Source of the DNA: Candidatus Angelobacter sp.
Lineage (GTDB): Bacteria; Acidobacteriota; Terriglobia; Terriglobales; Acidobacteriaceae
DNA length: 34,555 nt
NCBI GenBank assembly: GCA_025462835.1
Contig: JAOAPH010000084.1
Coordinates: 1-34,555, forward strand
Direction of reading: 5' to 3'
The notes beneath the pieces were generated by a model. The model did not search any database, was not told the origin of the DNA, and worked only from the letters and a program-made list of their open reading frames with translations. Of this stretch, positions 1 through 7,648 are shown in pieces. The position numbers and the translations under genes are program-made. Each line of letters opens with the position of its first letter. The first letter of the stretch is position 1.

Positions 1-266
1 TCCCAGGATTTGACCAGGATCGTGTGCGATCCGGTGCTGACCGGCAGATTGGTATCGACTTTATTGGAGAAGATGGAAAAAACGTTTACGTTGTCGAGAT
101 AAATGATTGCGGATGAAATTATCTTTCCAGTATCGGCGGTTGCCGATGCTGTTACATGTACCGACGAGGTGACGGTTGCGCCATTAGCTGGCGATGCGAT
201 GGTTACTCCTGCGAATGAAGATGCAGTGGCCAGAGAGAGGAAGATTGAGAGTAGGACTTTACACAC
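1..266 (-). CDS. Exported Ig-like domain protein, N-terminal part (runs off left edge)
   Basis: This reading frame is open from a GTG at 266 to the left edge, so only about 88 residues are visible. The GTG follows a strong GGAGG ribosome binding site (272-276) at a 5-base gap. The protein starts with a short signal peptide (Cys-Lys, then Val-Leu-Leu-Ser-Ile-Phe-Leu-Ser-Leu, ending near Ser-Phe-Ala-Gly), then an Ig-like segment with the motifs SPANG, IYLDNV and HTILVKSWD. The same motifs occur at the same spacing in the protein encoded at 483-1481, so the two genes are tandem paralogues in the same direction. Such Ig-like modules usually sit on secreted or surface proteins that bind or modify carbohydrate. 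The C-terminal part that would tell its role lies outside the window. Confidence 0.8.
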   Translation of the reverse strand, partial: MCKVLLSIFLSLATASSFAGVTIASPANGATVTSSVHVTASATADTGKIISSAIIYLDNVNVFSIFSNKVDTNLPVSTGSHTILVKSW

Positions 267-427
267 CTTTGCCTCCGAATGACCTAGCCCTGAGGAGACA
301 CATAGGACTAGGTGGATTGTTGTAATCAGAGGGTACTGAGGTGAGAAGCCAGCCTCAATCAGCTAAATACCGCAATTGTTTGTAGAGGGCGTACTAAGGT
401 GTACGAGGCTGTCAGGGAATGACTTGC

Positions 428-457
428 AAAAAAAATGGGGCACCAGTGAGGTGCCCC
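428..457 (-). terminator. Intrinsic terminator of the exported Ig-like gene
   Basis: Reading the minus strand there is a perfect 8-base-pair GC-rich stem (450-457 with 437-444) around a 5-base loop, then one A and a run of eight T (complement of 428-435). It lies 26 bases past the stop codon of the gene at 483-1481 and separates it from the paralogue at 266. This is a textbook rho-independent terminator. Confidence 0.9.
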
Positions 458-482
458 TAAATGTTTCGCATTGAGCTTTCGT

Positions 483-1481
483 CTACCAGTAGCTGAGCGC
501 CATCTTGTCGACCCAAGTACTGTAGTTCTGCTGACGGTAATTGCCGTCCATCTGGTAGTTGACGGTCACACCCTTCCAGCTTGTGGCAGTGGAAGAGTTG
601 TACCAGTTGAGGTAGTGCTTAGTACCGTTGAGGGTTAAGGCAATGTAGTGTAGTTGGTTGCCCGAGGTGCGCTCAACCTCCAGGACCACGTGCGCCCACT
701 GATATGCCACGAGGCTGGGGCAGCGGATTCCGGTCGAGACCCAACGATTGTTGGGGTTGTCCCAGATGTCCCAGGTGCCGGCCGCGCGGTAACTGCATTG
801 GCTTCCAAAGATCAAAGAGCGTCCAGCAACGAATTGGTTGATGTCGAACTCGATGCTTTGCGCGGCGGTAGGATCGGTTATGTAGAAGTAGAAATCGTAG
901 ACAAAGTGGTGGGCATTGTTGTTGGCGGCGCTGTCATACATCACCTTGTACCACCAGAGGCCATCAGAGTACGGTGTGCCACCCCCGAGCCAGAATTGGG
1001 CAGACCGGCCATCGAGCGAAGGCGATGCTACGTTTTGTACCAGACCGATGGGGGCTGAGGGACCCCATCCGCCCGCGCCTGCGCATGTTGAGCAGGACTG
1101 CCATCCACCAAGTTGGTCGATGTTCCAGAGGGTTGATCCATAGGTTTGAGTGGTAGGGGGGGTGCTGGCTTGTCCGATGTTGACCGCGGTGCTGGCTTGA
1201 TAGACGCCACCGTAGTTGTCCCAGGACTTCACCAGGATGGTGTGCCAACCGGACCCCATGTTGAGATAGGTGTCCACCGTGTTTGAGTACTTGGCGTAAT
1301 TTTGTACGTTGTCCAGGTAAACGATCATGGAAGATATGACCCGGCCGCTGACGGGAGTTGCCCAGGCTGTAACATGAACAGGGGAACCTGCGGCCGAACC
1401 GTTAGCTGGTGAGGTGATGTTGACTCCAGCAAACGAAAAAGAGGCTATGAAGAGAAATATGAGGACGGATAAAGCTTTCAC
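483..1481 (-). CDS. Exported Ig-like protein with C-terminal lectin-like beta-sandwich domain
   Basis: The frame is open upstream to a GTG at 1547, but I place the start at GTG 1481. That codon has GGAG (1489-1492) 7 bases upstream, gives a normal signal peptide (Val-Lys-Ala-Leu-Ser-Val-Leu-Ile-Phe, cleavage near Ser-Phe-Ala-Gly), matches the start of the paralogue at 266, and lies downstream of a candidate promoter at 1548-1575. The product is 332 residues. After the signal peptide comes an Ig-like module of about 85 residues (SPANG, IVYLDNV, HTILVKSWD), a Thr/Pro/Gln linker, then about 220 residues rich in Trp, Tyr and Asn that look like a concanavalin-type beta sandwich. Catalytic residues cannot be assigned. 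The likely role is an extracellular carbohydrate-binding or surface protein; this is inference. Confidence 0.82.
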   Translation of the reverse strand: MKALSVLIFLFIASFSFAGVNITSPANGSAAGSPVHVTAWATPVSGRVISSMIVYLDNVQNYAKYSNTVDTYLNMGSGWHTILVKSWDNYGGVYQASTAVNIGQASTPPTTQTYGSTLWNIDQLGGWQSCSTCAGAGGWGPSAPIGLVQNVASPSLDGRSAQFWLGGGTPYSDGLWWYKVMYDSAANNNAHHFVYDFYFYITDPTAAQSIEFDINQFVAGRSLIFGSQCSYRAAGTWDIWDNPNNRWVSTGIRCPSLVAYQWAHVVLEVERTSGNQLHYIALTLNGTKHYLNWYNSSTATSWKGVTVNYQMDGNYRQQNYSTWVDKMALSYW

Positions 1482-1547
1482 GAATCGACTCCAGATGAGG
1501 GAATTTTTTGTGGCGTCTAACGCGCCCGAATCCAATCGTGCTCCCAC

Positions 1548-1575
1548 ATTAAAGGCGAGAGTTGAGTCGCATCAA
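1548..1575 (-). promoter_or_regulatory. Candidate sigma-70 promoter for the exported Ig-like gene
   Basis: On the minus strand TTGATG (1575-1570) and TTTAAT (1553-1548) are separated by 16 bases. Transcription would begin near 1541, upstream of the GTG at 1481 but downstream of the longest-frame GTG at 1547, which supports the shorter start. The match is good but imperfect. Confidence 0.42.
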
Positions 1576-1622
1576 GAGTTGGCTGCGATATGTAAAAGTT
1601 CGTAAAATTCTGGTATTAGTAA

Positions 1623-1647
1623 CGGGTTAAGGCCTCTACTTAACCCG
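1623..1647. promoter_or_regulatory. Perfect 9-bp dyad in divergent spacer
   Basis: CGGGTTAAG (1623-1631) and CTTAACCCG (1639-1647) form a perfect inverted repeat around a 7-base centre. It lies between two divergently transcribed genes (starts at 1481 minus and 1745 plus). No T-run follows on either strand, so an operator is more likely than a terminator. Confidence 0.5.
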
Positions 1648-1744
1648 AATTGCAATCTTCCTGATGCTTCTGCTGTTCTGGCCAACCTGGGCCCTTGTCA
1701 GTCCATCCAATAACTGCATCTCTGAAACTCGACAATTTTTAAAA

Positions 1745-2746
1745 ATGAAGCGTGAGTCGAAAGCAGTTCACATTGCCTTAATACTTGCCGCGATGGCGAC
1801 CGCAATCGCGGGTTGTGCGGAGAGAAATGTTCCCAAGCTCTTGAAGAGCGAGCGCAATGCTCCCGAAAGACCCACCAACATCTTGGCCGTCTATGAAGCT
1901 TGGTTCGGTGAGCCTGATCACATCAAGGTGGGATATTCGTCGCAAGACCGGGTGGTGCTTCAGAAACAGATCGAGCAGGCAAAGGGTCTGGGCGTCTCCG
2001 GATTTGTTGTGGACTGGTATGGAACCCGCAAACCGTTCATCGATTCCAGCTTCTCCCAGATGCAGCAGGTGGCAGTTGAGAAGAACTTCAAAGTGGCACT
2101 GATGTATGACGAGGTGCAGGACGATCTCTCGCGGATGACGGAAAACGCCATCGCACAATTGGACTACGCCTACAAGAATTACATCGGGCCCAATGCTCCG
2201 GCCCACGATGCTTACTTGACCTACAAAGGGCGTCCGATGATCTTTGTCTGGCCGCGCGGAGGCAAGACCGATTGGCCGCGGGTGCGCGAGCACTTGAACA
2301 CATGGGCCACGCCCCCTCTTCTTATATATAAGGACGAGCCCAGCCCTTACACCGAGCTGTTCGACGGCTATTACGCATGGATCCATCCCGGAAAAGAGGG
2401 ATTCAAGTCCGACGGCAGCAACTGGGGAGAGGGGTACCTTCAGAACTTCTATTCGAAGATGGCTTCGAGGCAGGACGGAAAGATAGTGGTGGGAACCGCC
2501 TGGCCGGGATTCGATGACGCACGCGCCTCTTGGAGCGAAAATCGTTACATGGACGATCGCTGCGGGAAGACTTTCGAGCAAACCTTGCACTACCCGCGAC
2601 GCTATTTTGGGCCAGACAATCCGCTTCCCTTCCTGCTGATAGCCACATGGAATGACCACGAAGAAGGCACGGCCATCGAGAGGGGTCTAGCTACGGAAGC
2701 TCCTCCAATCCCGAACAAGCCGCCTTCGAGATGTGGCGCTGACTGA
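1745..2746 (+). CDS. GH99/GH71-like glycoside hydrolase lipoprotein
   Basis: I start at ATG 1745 because it gives a typical lipoprotein signal: Lys-Arg near the start, a hydrophobic stretch, then the lipobox Ile-Ala-Gly-Cys at about residues 22-25. An upstream in-frame ATG at 1664 exists, but neither start has a clear ribosome binding site. The 333-residue product resembles the TIM-barrel family of GH99 endo-alpha-mannosidase and GH71-type enzymes: YEAWFG near the first strand, a repeated 'act then read the landscape' layout with GFVVDWYG, MLMYDE-type strand ends, IFVWPRGG, GTAWPGFDD, and the distinctive TWNDHEEGTAIERG near the C terminus. Candidate acidic catalytic residues are the Asp and Glu of DWYG, YDE and NDHEEG; none is proven. 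It is probably anchored in the outer or inner membrane and cuts an extracellular or periplasmic glycan. It lies among exported carbohydrate-related proteins. Confidence 0.75.
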   Translation: MKRESKAVHIALILAAMATAIAGCAERNVPKLLKSERNAPERPTNILAVYEAWFGEPDHIKVGYSSQDRVVLQKQIEQAKGLGVSGFVVDWYGTRKPFIDSSFSQMQQVAVEKNFKVALMYDEVQDDLSRMTENAIAQLDYAYKNYIGPNAPAHDAYLTYKGRPMIFVWPRGGKTDWPRVREHLNTWATPPLLIYKDEPSPYTELFDGYYAWIHPGKEGFKSDGSNWGEGYLQNFYSKMASRQDGKIVVGTAWPGFDDARASWSENRYMDDRCGKTFEQTLHYPRRYFGPDNPLPFLLIATWNDHEEGTAIERGLATEAPPIPNKPPSRCGAD

Positions 2747-2817
2747 AAAAAGTAGAGCGGAGCTGAACGGCAACTCGGAACTGGCTGCTTGTTTCTAAGT
2801 AGCTGGATTCGGAGATC

Positions 2818-4776
2818 ATGACGCGAACCTTCCTAGGCTCCAGAACAACAGTTCTTTTATTTCTCCTCAGTTTGGCAGTAGCCGGTGAATCCGGTTGTGG
2901 TGGCGCTGCGCCATTTGCTCAGCGGACTGCCCTCGTGAGCTCACCGCAAACCTCTGTTGCTACTCCCACTCCTACTATTGTGAGTGAGCCTGCTCCGAAC
3001 CAATCGGGCGCGACCTGCGTCCCCGATGTCCAAATCGTCTTGTCTCGGCCAGGACGACCAAGGAGGGATATGCCCTTGATCTTCTGGGCCAATCCTTCGA
3101 GCATCACTAAAGGACAGAGCACCACGCTGAATTGGGCGAGTGGCAATACGACATCGGTCTCCATCGATAACGGCGTAGGAGCCGTGCCCCTCTCAGGAAG
3201 CGTCACGGTTTCGCCGACTGCAACCACGACTTTTACAGCTACAGCAACCGGACCTGATGGCAGCGCCACTCAGTCCGTCACGGTAGGAGTGGATTACACA
3301 GGATTCACTCCCACCGTATCCGCCGCGGCTAGTCCCGCGGCCATCACGAGCGGACAACCTACAACGTTGAGTTGGTCGAGTTCGAATGCTACCTACGTCA
3401 GCATCGATCAAGGCATTGGACAGGTTGCGGCGCAGGGTTCGCTCGATGTGAGTCCTAAGGCAGACACCGTCTACACTATCACTGCGGGCTGCGCTGGTGC
3501 GGTCGTAAACCAGCAGGTTTCGGTGAATGTCCAGAAGGCCAGGGACGGGATCTCCGCGCTCAACCACATCGTGTTCATGCTTCAAGAGAACCGATCGTTC
3601 GATCACTATTTCGGAAAACTGAATGACTACCGCTTGAGCATGGGATTGGCGGCGGATGTGGATGGGCTTCCTGCCGATGCAGTGAACTACGCCAGCGACG
3701 GCGTTACAGCAGTGCCCTCATTCAAGATGCAGACGCAATGCATTGAAGAGCTGACCGCCGCGTGGAATGAGAGTCATTGGGACTTCAACCTGAAGGATCC
3801 AATTTCAACGACGCCGAAAATGGATGGCTTCGTCGCGACGGCACAAGGATATTCCGGCTACATCGGGGCGACGGACACTGCGGGACGAAGGGCGATGGGC
3901 TATTACGATTCGACTGACCTTCCCTATTACTACTTTATGGCGACCGAGTTTGCTACTTCTGACCGATGGTTTTCGCCAGCGGCTTCAATGAGCGCGCCAA
4001 ACCGGCTATATGCGTTCGCGGCGACTTCGTCAGGTTTTACAAAATATGCGACTCATACCCTGACAACGAAAACGATTTTTCAGTCGCTCCAAGATGCGGG
4101 AATCTCTTGGAAGATCTACTACAGCGACACCTACGACAATGGCCAACCGATCACAGCCCTGGACACGTACTACGATTTCGCCAGCAAACATCGGGACAGG
4201 ATCGTGCCCGTGAATCCGAATTACTTTGACGATCTGCAAAATGGCACGCTGCCGCAAGTCGCGTTCATCGAGCACGGATCGCACTCCGGAAGGGACGAGC
4301 ATCCGGGTGGGTCAAACATACAAGTGGGAGCGAAGTATGTATCGAGCCTGATCAATGGCTTGATGCAGAGCAGTTCATGGAAGGATTCCGTCTTTGTCCT
4401 GTCATATGACGAAGCCGGAGGACTTTACGATCACGTTCCGTCAATCACCGGAGTGCCGAGCCCGGATGGGATAAAACCAACAGACCTCACCCAATCCGAT
4501 ATCCAGGACGATTTCACGCGCACTGGTTTTCGAGTGCCGATGATCGTGGTATCACCATTCACGATAAAGCATCAGGTCTCACACACACCCATGGATTACA
4601 CGGCCATATTGAAGCTGATAGAGACGCGCTTTAACATCCCGAGCTTGACGGCGAGGGACGCTGCACAGCCGGACATGACGGAGTTCTTCGACTTTGTGAA
4701 TCCGCCATGGATGGCTCCGCCAACTCCGCCGGCGCAGCTGGTGGATAAGCCGTGCTATTTGGACCACTTGCCCTGA
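2818..4776 (+). CDS. Phospholipase C-type phosphoesterase with two N-terminal Ig-like repeats
   Basis: The 652-residue product opens with a signal peptide; a Cys at about residue 27 in Glu-Ser-Gly-Cys-Gly-Gly may be a loose lipobox. Two Ig-like repeats follow (about residues 88-160 and 165-240), each carrying GQ(S/P)TTL-W and VSID motifs. The remainder matches the bacterial phosphoesterase family of non-haemolytic phospholipase C and acid phosphatase AcpA: HIVFMLQENRSFDHYFG at the start of the domain, HSGRDEHPGG in the middle, and LSYDEAGGLYDHVP late, which supply the usual Glu, Asn, Asp and His metal/phosphate ligands. The family hydrolyses phosphodiesters or phosphomonoesters outside the cytoplasm. 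GGAG stands 3 bases before the ATG, a short gap. It is 71 bases after the glycosidase gene. Substrate cannot be told from sequence. Confidence 0.88.
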   Translation: MTRTFLGSRTTVLLFLLSLAVAGESGCGGAAPFAQRTALVSSPQTSVATPTPTIVSEPAPNQSGATCVPDVQIVLSRPGRPRRDMPLIFWANPSSITKGQSTTLNWASGNTTSVSIDNGVGAVPLSGSVTVSPTATTTFTATATGPDGSATQSVTVGVDYTGFTPTVSAAASPAAITSGQPTTLSWSSSNATYVSIDQGIGQVAAQGSLDVSPKADTVYTITAGCAGAVVNQQVSVNVQKARDGISALNHIVFMLQENRSFDHYFGKLNDYRLSMGLAADVDGLPADAVNYASDGVTAVPSFKMQTQCIEELTAAWNESHWDFNLKDPISTTPKMDGFVATAQGYSGYIGATDTAGRRAMGYYDSTDLPYYYFMATEFATSDRWFSPAASMSAPNRLYAFAATSSGFTKYATHTLTTKTIFQSLQDAGISWKIYYSDTYDNGQPITALDTYYDFASKHRDRIVPVNPNYFDDLQNGTLPQVAFIEHGSHSGRDEHPGGSNIQVGAKYVSSLINGLMQSSSWKDSVFVLSYDEAGGLYDHVPSITGVPSPDGIKPTDLTQSDIQDDFTRTGFRVPMIVVSPFTIKHQVSHTPMDYTAILKLIETRFNIPSLTARDAAQPDMTEFFDFVNPPWMAPPTPPAQLVDKPCYLDHLP

Positions 4777-4837
4777 GACGGAGTAAACTCATCTTTCACT
4801 ACGCAGACTTACCAACGAAGACGAGCGAAGACAAATC

Positions 4838-5851
4838 ATGCAGTTGAAAATTCTTGTAACCGGCGGCGCGGGATACATCGGCAGTGTTGCGACTGCAGAG
4901 TTGTTGAAGGCTGGGCATCGCGTGACGGTATTCGACAACCTTAGTAACGGCCACGAGAAGGCGGTGCCGGAGCAGGCACGATTGGTCCTCGGCGACTTGG
5001 CAGAGCGGGAGAAGTTAAACGAGTTGCTGGCCGCCTCCCGATTTGACGCGGTGATGCATTTCGCAGCGTTCATTGAGGCGGGCGAGTCGATGGTCGCTCC
5101 GGAGCGCTTCTTTCGCAATAACACGGCCAACACACTGAACCTGCTGCAAGCGATGCTGGAGCACGGGGTTAAAAAACTTGTGTTTTCGTCAACGGCGGCG
5201 CTCTATGGCAATCCCAAGCGCGTTCCCATCAAAGAAGACGATGCGCTCGATCCGACCAACGCATACGGCGAATCCAAACTGCTGGTGGAGCGGATGTTGA
5301 ACTGGTTCCATCGTATACACGGCCTTCGCTATGCCAGTCTGCGTTATTTCAATGCGGCAGGCGCAACGCCGGAACGAGGCGAAGCGCATCATCCGGAGAC
5401 GCACCTCATCCCGCTGGTGCTGCAAGCCGCAGTGGGCGATCGCGAGAGTATTTCGATTTTCGGCAATGACTATCCCACGAACGACGGCAGCTGCGTGCGC
5501 GACTACATCCACATCTTTGACCTGGCAGCGGCGCACATTCTGGCGCTTGAGGCATTGCAGGAACGGGACCGCCTCATCTACAACCTGGGCAACGGCAAGG
5601 GTTACAGTGTGCGCGAGGTCATTGATGTGGCAAGCGCGGTCACGCAGCGACCCATCAAGGTGGTGGAAGCGGCACGGCGCGCGGGTGATCCCGCGGTGCT
5701 GGTGGCGAGTTCGGAAAAGATCAGACGCGAATTGGGATGGAACCCACGTTACGCGCAACTGAAAGACATCATTGGCGGTGCCTGGGATTGGAAGCAGAAA
5801 AATCCGCAAGGGTACGCCGAGGCAAAAAATCTACAAGCCGCAAGAGACTAG
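4838..5851 (+). CDS. galE: UDP-glucose 4-epimerase
   Basis: This 337-residue protein is a full-length short-chain dehydrogenase/reductase of the GalE type, which interconverts UDP-glucose and UDP-galactose with bound NAD. The N-terminal Rossmann motif reads VTGGAGYIGS (about residues 7-16), then VFDNLSNG; HFAAFIEAGES follows the fourth strand; the catalytic Ser/Thr and Tyr-x-x-x-Lys appear in FSSTAALYG and NAYGESK; the nucleotide-sugar part shows RYFNAAGA, DGSCVRDYIH and YNLGNGKGYSV. It ends with a short charged tail. The ribosome binding site is weak. It may supply UDP-hexoses to the polysaccharide locus that begins about 270 bases downstream, although a hairpin lies between. NDP-sugar specificity is inferred from family likeness only. 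Confidence 0.93.
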   Translation: MQLKILVTGGAGYIGSVATAELLKAGHRVTVFDNLSNGHEKAVPEQARLVLGDLAEREKLNELLAASRFDAVMHFAAFIEAGESMVAPERFFRNNTANTLNLLQAMLEHGVKKLVFSSTAALYGNPKRVPIKEDDALDPTNAYGESKLLVERMLNWFHRIHGLRYASLRYFNAAGATPERGEAHHPETHLIPLVLQAAVGDRESISIFGNDYPTNDGSCVRDYIHIFDLAAAHILALEALQERDRLIYNLGNGKGYSVREVIDVASAVTQRPIKVVEAARRAGDPAVLVASSEKIRRELGWNPRYAQLKDIIGGAWDWKQKNPQGYAEAKNLQAARD

Positions 5852-5896
5852 TCCCTCCGTCTTGCCAAAACTGCAATCGTTCCGATTCGAGAGCCT

Positions 5897-5917
5897 AAGG
5901 CCGTAAATAGGCCTTTT
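5897..5917 (+). terminator. Weak candidate terminator after galE
   Basis: AAGGCC (5897-5902) pairs with GGCCTT (5910-5915) around a 7-base loop and is followed by only two more T before TTCC breaks. It lies 46 bases after the galE stop. The rest of the spacer to 6125 holds a 6-bp hairpin (5987-5992 with 6000-6005) and no other gene that I can support. Confidence 0.35.
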
Positions 5918-6125
5918 CCAGCAGATGCAATCCAAAACAAATAAGGTAAGATGCTCGTACGCTGATGCAAATCCCCTGTTTTCTGGCACCCGGACCCCAC
6001 GGGTGGCGTTTCGTGCGTTTGAGCGCTGACATGCAGGGTTGGAAATCGCCCTAATATTCTAGAAGCACTGAAAAAGTTTGGTCGATTTCCACTGCTGGTT
6101 CATCGTTGGTGCCGATAAGGTAGCT

Positions 6126-7646
6126 GTGCCTTTTATTGAAGATCTCGGGATACTGGTGCTGTGGCTGATTGCCATGGTGATGAGCATGAATTTTGTGTTC
6201 ATGTTCTTCGTCTTCTACCGACGGTTATCTAGAGCGCGTTACTTTGCCGAAAAAGATGCCGCGCGGGCCCGCTACGACGGGACTATAAGTAAGTTCGTCC
6301 GCGGCGAACTGTCCACTGAAGAAGTGACGGAAGCGCTGGAGAGCGCGACTTCAGCGGCTGAACAGGACGTCATCGAGGCGCTGCTCCTTAAGCAGGTGGA
6401 TGGAACCAATGCGGACCGCGTGAGTGAATTGTTCTTTTCGCTCGGCTTCGTTGACCGATGGGCGAAGATAGCGTTTGGCCGAAAAAAATCAGGTGAACTG
6501 GTAAAGCGGGCGCTGCGACGTGAACGGGCGACGATCGATACGCGTACAAAGCGTTCCATTTTCGAGCATGTCGGCCGCATGCAGATCTTCGCAGTTCCAC
6601 GCGCCCTGGCTCTGAACAGCCTGGGGCGAATGGCACCCGAGCACTCAGAGGTTTTTCTCGCCGAAGGTCTCAAAGACCCTTCAATGAACGTGCGCAGGGT
6701 GGCAATCGAGAGCATGGGCCGCAACCGGTTTCCGCAGGCTGTCCCTCTGCTGTTGGAGGAATTGCGCAAGGCCGTAGAAGAGGGCAACGACGTCTCTCTG
6801 CGCACGATGAAGTCGGCGCTGATCTCCTACAACCTGGAAGACCTCGACCTGTTTATTCCATATCTGACGCATCCTGCGCGGCGGGTCCGCTTTTTCGTCA
6901 TCGATACGCTGCGGGAGATCTGCAACAAGGCTTCGGCCGGAGGCTTACTGGCAAAAAACGATTTCTCTCCTGCGCTCTGCCGGTTGGTCCTCGAGAAAGT
7001 TGTGAACGACGAGTTCGCGGATGTGCGGGCGCGCAGCGCATGGCTGGTGCGGCATTTCCGTGATGCCCAAGCTGTTGAAGCGCTTCGATTGCTGCTCAAC
7101 GATGAGAACGAATTCGTGCGTCTGCATGCAGTGAGGGCCTGTGGGCACCGAACTTATTCGGTATTGACCCCCGACATTGTCGCCCGGTTGACGGACATGC
7201 GCTGGCGGGTGCGGGAAGCCGCAGTCGGCACACTGGCGTTAGTGGGAGCCGAGGGACTGGACGAAATGTACCGGTTCTTTGTGAGCTGTCCTGATGCTTT
7301 TGCGTGCGAGCAGATCACGGAAGAGATCCAACGCAAGGGATTGGTCCAAGACCTGGTGGCGGCATTGATGGCAGGCGGCGAGGAGAGCGATCTGGGCCGC
7401 GCGGTCTGTCAAAAAATGTCGATGATGGGCAAGACGTCCCTATTGATCAGCGCGCTGGCCTCTGTCGTCGCGCCGGAAGTGCGGATCGCGCTGATGGAAT
7501 CCCTGGCGGCTGCACCGAATGATGAATTCCTGTCAGTGTTGCAAATGATCACTGAAACGAGCAGCGGATCGGTGCAGATCCGGGCCTCGCAAATACTGCA
7601 TCAGTCGAGTTCGCGCGCATTGTCGGACGCGGCAGGAGCTCCCTAA
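6126..7646 (+). CDS. Membrane-anchored HEAT-repeat protein of the polysaccharide operon
   Basis: I prefer GTG 6126, which has AAGG (6117-6120) 5 bases upstream and starts directly before a membrane helix (about residues 7-31, rich in Leu, Val, Met and Phe). An in-frame TTG at 6078 would add 16 residues. The 506-residue product continues into the cytoplasm with a charged segment and then alpha-helical pairs of HEAT type (about residues 130-490): NVRRVAIESMG, RRVRFFVIDTL, ADVRARSAWLVRHF, EFVRLHAVRACG and WRVREAAVGTLALVG are the clearest second helices with their Asp/Arg turns. HEAT solenoids are protein-protein scaffolds. The stop is 2 bases before the glycosyltransferase start, so the two are co-translated. 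A role as cytoplasmic regulator or scaffold of the synthase is inferred from position; the family has no assigned function that I recognise. Confidence 0.85.
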   Translation: MPFIEDLGILVLWLIAMVMSMNFVFMFFVFYRRLSRARYFAEKDAARARYDGTISKFVRGELSTEEVTEALESATSAAEQDVIEALLLKQVDGTNADRVSELFFSLGFVDRWAKIAFGRKKSGELVKRALRRERATIDTRTKRSIFEHVGRMQIFAVPRALALNSLGRMAPEHSEVFLAEGLKDPSMNVRRVAIESMGRNRFPQAVPLLLEELRKAVEEGNDVSLRTMKSALISYNLEDLDLFIPYLTHPARRVRFFVIDTLREICNKASAGGLLAKNDFSPALCRLVLEKVVNDEFADVRARSAWLVRHFRDAQAVEALRLLLNDENEFVRLHAVRACGHRTYSVLTPDIVARLTDMRWRVREAAVGTLALVGAEGLDEMYRFFVSCPDAFACEQITEEIQRKGLVQDLVAALMAGGEESDLGRAVCQKMSMMGKTSLLISALASVVAPEVRIALMESLAAAPNDEFLSVLQMITETSSGSVQIRASQILHQSSSRALSDAAGAP

Positions 7647-7648
7647 GC

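Noticed and set aside
2321..2332. CTTATATATAAG palindrome
   Set aside because: It is inside the coding sequence of the GH99-like gene and reads as ordinary codons there; no sign of a control role.
1778..2659. Long open frame of 293 codons on the minus strand
   Set aside because: It lies wholly antisense to the glycosidase lipoprotein gene, has no recognisable family, signal or ribosome binding site, and is explained by the base composition of the coding strand.
5189..5809. Open frame of 206 codons on the minus strand
   Set aside because: It is antisense to galE, whose plus-strand motifs are complete.
5987..6005. 6-bp hairpin in the spacer before the polysaccharide operon
   Set aside because: It is short, without T-run, and of a size expected by chance in a GC-rich spacer.
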